Source: Parascedosporium putredinis
Taxonomy: Eukaryota > Ascomycota > Sordariomycetes > Microascales > Microascaceae
DNA length: 64,000 nt
Assembly (NCBI GenBank): GCA_949357655.1
Contig: CASHTG010000015.1
Coordinates: 744,001-808,000 of the forward strand
Direction of reading: 5' to 3'
Position numbers and translations under genes: made by a program. Under the pieces are notes generated by a model. The model was not told the origin of the DNA. It saw nothing but the letters and a program-made list of their open reading frames with translations, and searched no databases. Below, one piece after another: positions 61,859 through 64,000 of the stretch; the stretch's first letter is position 1; each line of letters opens with the position of its first letter.

Positions 61859-64000
61859 ATGGGGACAGAAACAGACCCGGTCGAGGTCCGACAGGAGAAT
61901 GCGATCGAGGAAGCAAAGGCTAGGCACGCAGCTGCCGCAGCCAATGCTGACCAGGCTCAGCAGCAGATGGTAGAGGAAGCTAGGAATGCCGGTGTGCCTG
62001 CCTTCACCTTTGATCCAGATGCCAGCCCCGAGCAGAAGCGAGCGCAAACGAGAGCTGTAAGTCGACGTTTTTTTCTTCTTTTTTTTCTTAATCGAGACTG
62101 TTTTCCAGAGCCCTGGACCGACTAACGCGTGCACTTCTCGTCTCTTCCCAGGCCATTCCGCAAGAGCTCCAGCGCAACCATGGATTTGCTGTCATTACCG
62201 ATGCCGACACGAGCGGTGCGCCCCTCGCCGATCTCCCTTCACCGACTACCGCCGGTGTTCTTGATGCGCCCCGAGACAAGGATGGAAAGGTGGTCAAGGA
62301 CGGCGAGGACCCCTTGGACGGCGATGCCGCCTTTTCGAGGACCGGGTGGGCGCCGCGCTTCGGCTGGCCTGACCAGGGTATCCACGAGTGAAAGCTTACT
62401 GGATCATACCACCTGGCTAGAGGAGAGTCTTCCAGACAAATTTTACGGAGGTGAGTTGCTCCCTGCTTCAGGTGCCGAGACAGCGGGTGCTGCTTGGACA
62501 TCGTGCCCTGAGTTAGAGTAAGTAGGCTAACTGATTTTTAGACTGGTATCACAATGCCGCCGTCATCGTCTTTGCCTGCCTGTTCTCTTGGCTTGTTGCG
62601 GTTTTGGGTGGAGGCTTAGGTTGGGTCTTTATCATCATCGCCTTTTGCGCCACCTACTACCGCACCTCAATCCGTCGCGTACGGCGCAACTTCCGCGATG
62701 ACATCACCCGCGAGATGGCCCTCCGAAAGCTAGACACCGATACCGAGTCCCTGGAATGGATCAACTCGTTCCTCGTCAAGTTTTGGCCCATCTACCAACC
62801 TGTCCTGGCTCAGACCATTGTCAGCTCCGTCGACCAGGTTCTGAGCACCGCGACCCCGCATTCCTCGACAGCCTCAAACTCAAGACTTTTACCCTTGGCT
62901 CCAAGCCCCGCGCATGGAGCACGTCAAGACGTACCCCAAGGCCGAGGATGACGTCGTCATCATGGACTGGAAATTCAGCTTCACCCCCAACGATACCGCT
63001 GATATGACGGCCCGCCAGCTCAAGAACAAGCTTAACCCCAAGGTTGTCCTCGAGATCCGTATTGGCAAGGCTATGATTAGCAAGGGTCTCGATGTCATCG
63101 TCGAGGACATGGCTTTCTCCGGTCTCATGCGTCTCAAGGTCAAGTTCCAGATTCCCTTCCCCCATATCGAAAAGGTCGAGATGTGCTTCCTGGAACGCCC
63201 CACTATTGACTACGTGTGCAAGCCTCTGGGCGGCGAAATGTTTGGTTTCGATATCAATATCATCCCCGGTCTAGAGAGCTTCATTCTCGAGCAGATCCAC
63301 GGAAACCTTGCCCCCATGATGTATGCACCCAACGTCTTCCCCATCGAGGTTGCCAAGATGTTGTCGGGAAGCCCTGTCGACCAAGCTATCGGTGTGCTCG
63401 CCATCACTCTCCACGGCGCCCAGGGCCTCAAAAACACGGACAATTTTGCCGGTTCCGTCGACCCGTATACCGTCATAACCCTCAATAGAAGGGCTGAGCT
63501 TGCCAGGACCAAGATGATCAAGAACACCGCTAACCCCCGCTGGAACGAAACCCACTACATCATTGTGACCACGTTCAACGATACCCTGGATATGCAGGTC
63601 TTTGACTACAACGACATCCGAAAGCACAAGGAGCTCGGCGTGGCCTCATTCCCTCTCGAAAACCTTGAAGAAATCACCGAGCATGAAAACGAGCGTCTCG
63701 AGGTCACTTCTGACGGCAAGGCTCGCGGTGTCCTCTCCTGCGATATTCGCTTCTTCCCCGTGCTTAGCGGCCAGAAGAACGAAGATGGCACAGAGGAGCC
63801 TCCTCCGGAGTCCAACCAGGGTATCCTGCGCTTCACCGTCGAGCAGGCCAAGGAGCTCGACGGCAGCAAGAGTCTTGTTGGCCAGCTCAACCCCTACTCT
63901 ATCCTCCATCTCAACGGCCGCGATGTCCACACCACGAAGAAGCTCAAGCGCACCAACAACCCTATTTGGGATAATGGTTTCAAGGAAATGCTCATCACGG
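61859..64000 (+). CDS. Tricalbin-like SMP/C2-domain protein, 5' part (runs off the window)
   Basis: ER-plasma membrane tether and lipid-transfer protein of the tricalbin/E-Syt family. Exons are 61859-62056, 62152-62450 and 62542 onward, open to the edge. The N-terminal region is acidic and Ala-rich, predicted cytosolic. Next comes WLEESLPDKFYG/DWYHNAA and a hydrophobic hairpin (VIVFACLFSWLVAVLGGGLG then WVFIIIAFCATYY), the ER anchor. The SMP domain follows (LEWINSFLVKFWPIYQPVLA ... DWKFSFTPNDTADM ... GLDVIVEDMAFSGLMRLKVK ... PGLESFILEQIHGNLAPMMY). The first C2 domain starts at about 63385 (GVLAITLHGAQGLKNTDNFA, SVDPYTVI) and a second at about 63820. Breaks lie between about 62335 and 62395 (net two bases), at 62854-62857 and at 62906-62909. 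The final frame has no stop to the edge, so it is easily missed by ORF calling. Confidence 0.92.

Noticed and set aside
3748..64000. Programmed frameshifting or C-insertion RNA editing as the cause of the missing bases
   Set aside because: The deletions hit every gene, vary in site context, and concentrate in homopolymers. No slippery-site pattern is shared. C-insertion editing is known from Physarum mitochondria, not fungal nuclear genes. Assembly error is simpler.

Overview
This 64 kb window is nuclear DNA of a filamentous ascomycete (Pezizomycotina), most likely a Sordariomycete. The evidence is short introns of about 50-125 nt with GTRAGT-like donors and YAG acceptors, C-rich third codon positions, CT-rich leaders, and gene families with typical filamentous-fungal architecture: a SWIRM-amine oxidase-HMG demethylase, a Crh transglycosidase, a FYVE-RING ligase and a CaMK with HGQPESY near its N-terminus. 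I cannot name the genus.

Thirteen protein genes are supported. In order: a GPI-anchored Crh-type GH16 cell-wall transglycosidase (+, 3748-4973); DNA topoisomerase I (-, 6348-9300); ATP synthase gamma subunit (+, 10657-11860); an LSD1/KDM1-like demethylase (-, 12476-16036); Vps33, the SM protein of HOPS/CORVET (-, 17247-19832); histidyl-tRNA synthetase with an apparent mitochondrial leader (+, 20533-22593); a long gene-poor stretch (22594-30370); a conserved protein of unknown function (+, 30371-31663); a Ca2+/calmodulin-dependent protein kinase (-, 33958-35634); a UBE2W/Ubc16-like E2 (+, 38893-39664); a full-length ABCB transporter (+, 43751-48574); a membrane-anchored alpha/beta hydrolase (-, 49291-50823); a FYVE + C2HC + RING ligase (+, 54033-56078); and the 5' part of a tricalbin-like SMP/C2 protein running off the right edge (+, 61859-64000). 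These are mostly unrelated housekeeping functions (chromatin, translation, respiration, membrane traffic, cell wall). There is no operon-like logic and no sign of a secondary-metabolite cluster.

All thirteen genes are broken by one or more small deletions, about 34 sites in all, mostly one base missing from a run of C or G. Adding the missing bases gives a coding length divisible by three in all twelve complete genes, and the interrupted domains then read through. I treat this as homopolymer error in the underlying assembly rather than gene decay, so every CDS below is a spliced model with frame corrections. Simple ORF calling fragments these genes.

The intergenic regions are long (0.6-7.8 kb). 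They hold microsatellites, short tandem repeats, poly-T tracts, a repeated palindrome TCAATTGA near several promoters, and a compact 151-bp element with 34-bp terminal inverted repeats and a flanking 5-bp duplication (60380-60530) that looks like a non-autonomous DNA transposon. No tRNA, rRNA or CRISPR was found. I see no convincing new multi-gene system. The most useful leads are the small inverted-repeat element, the palindrome, the charged insert in NBD1 of the ABC transporter, and the uncharacterised 409-residue protein.
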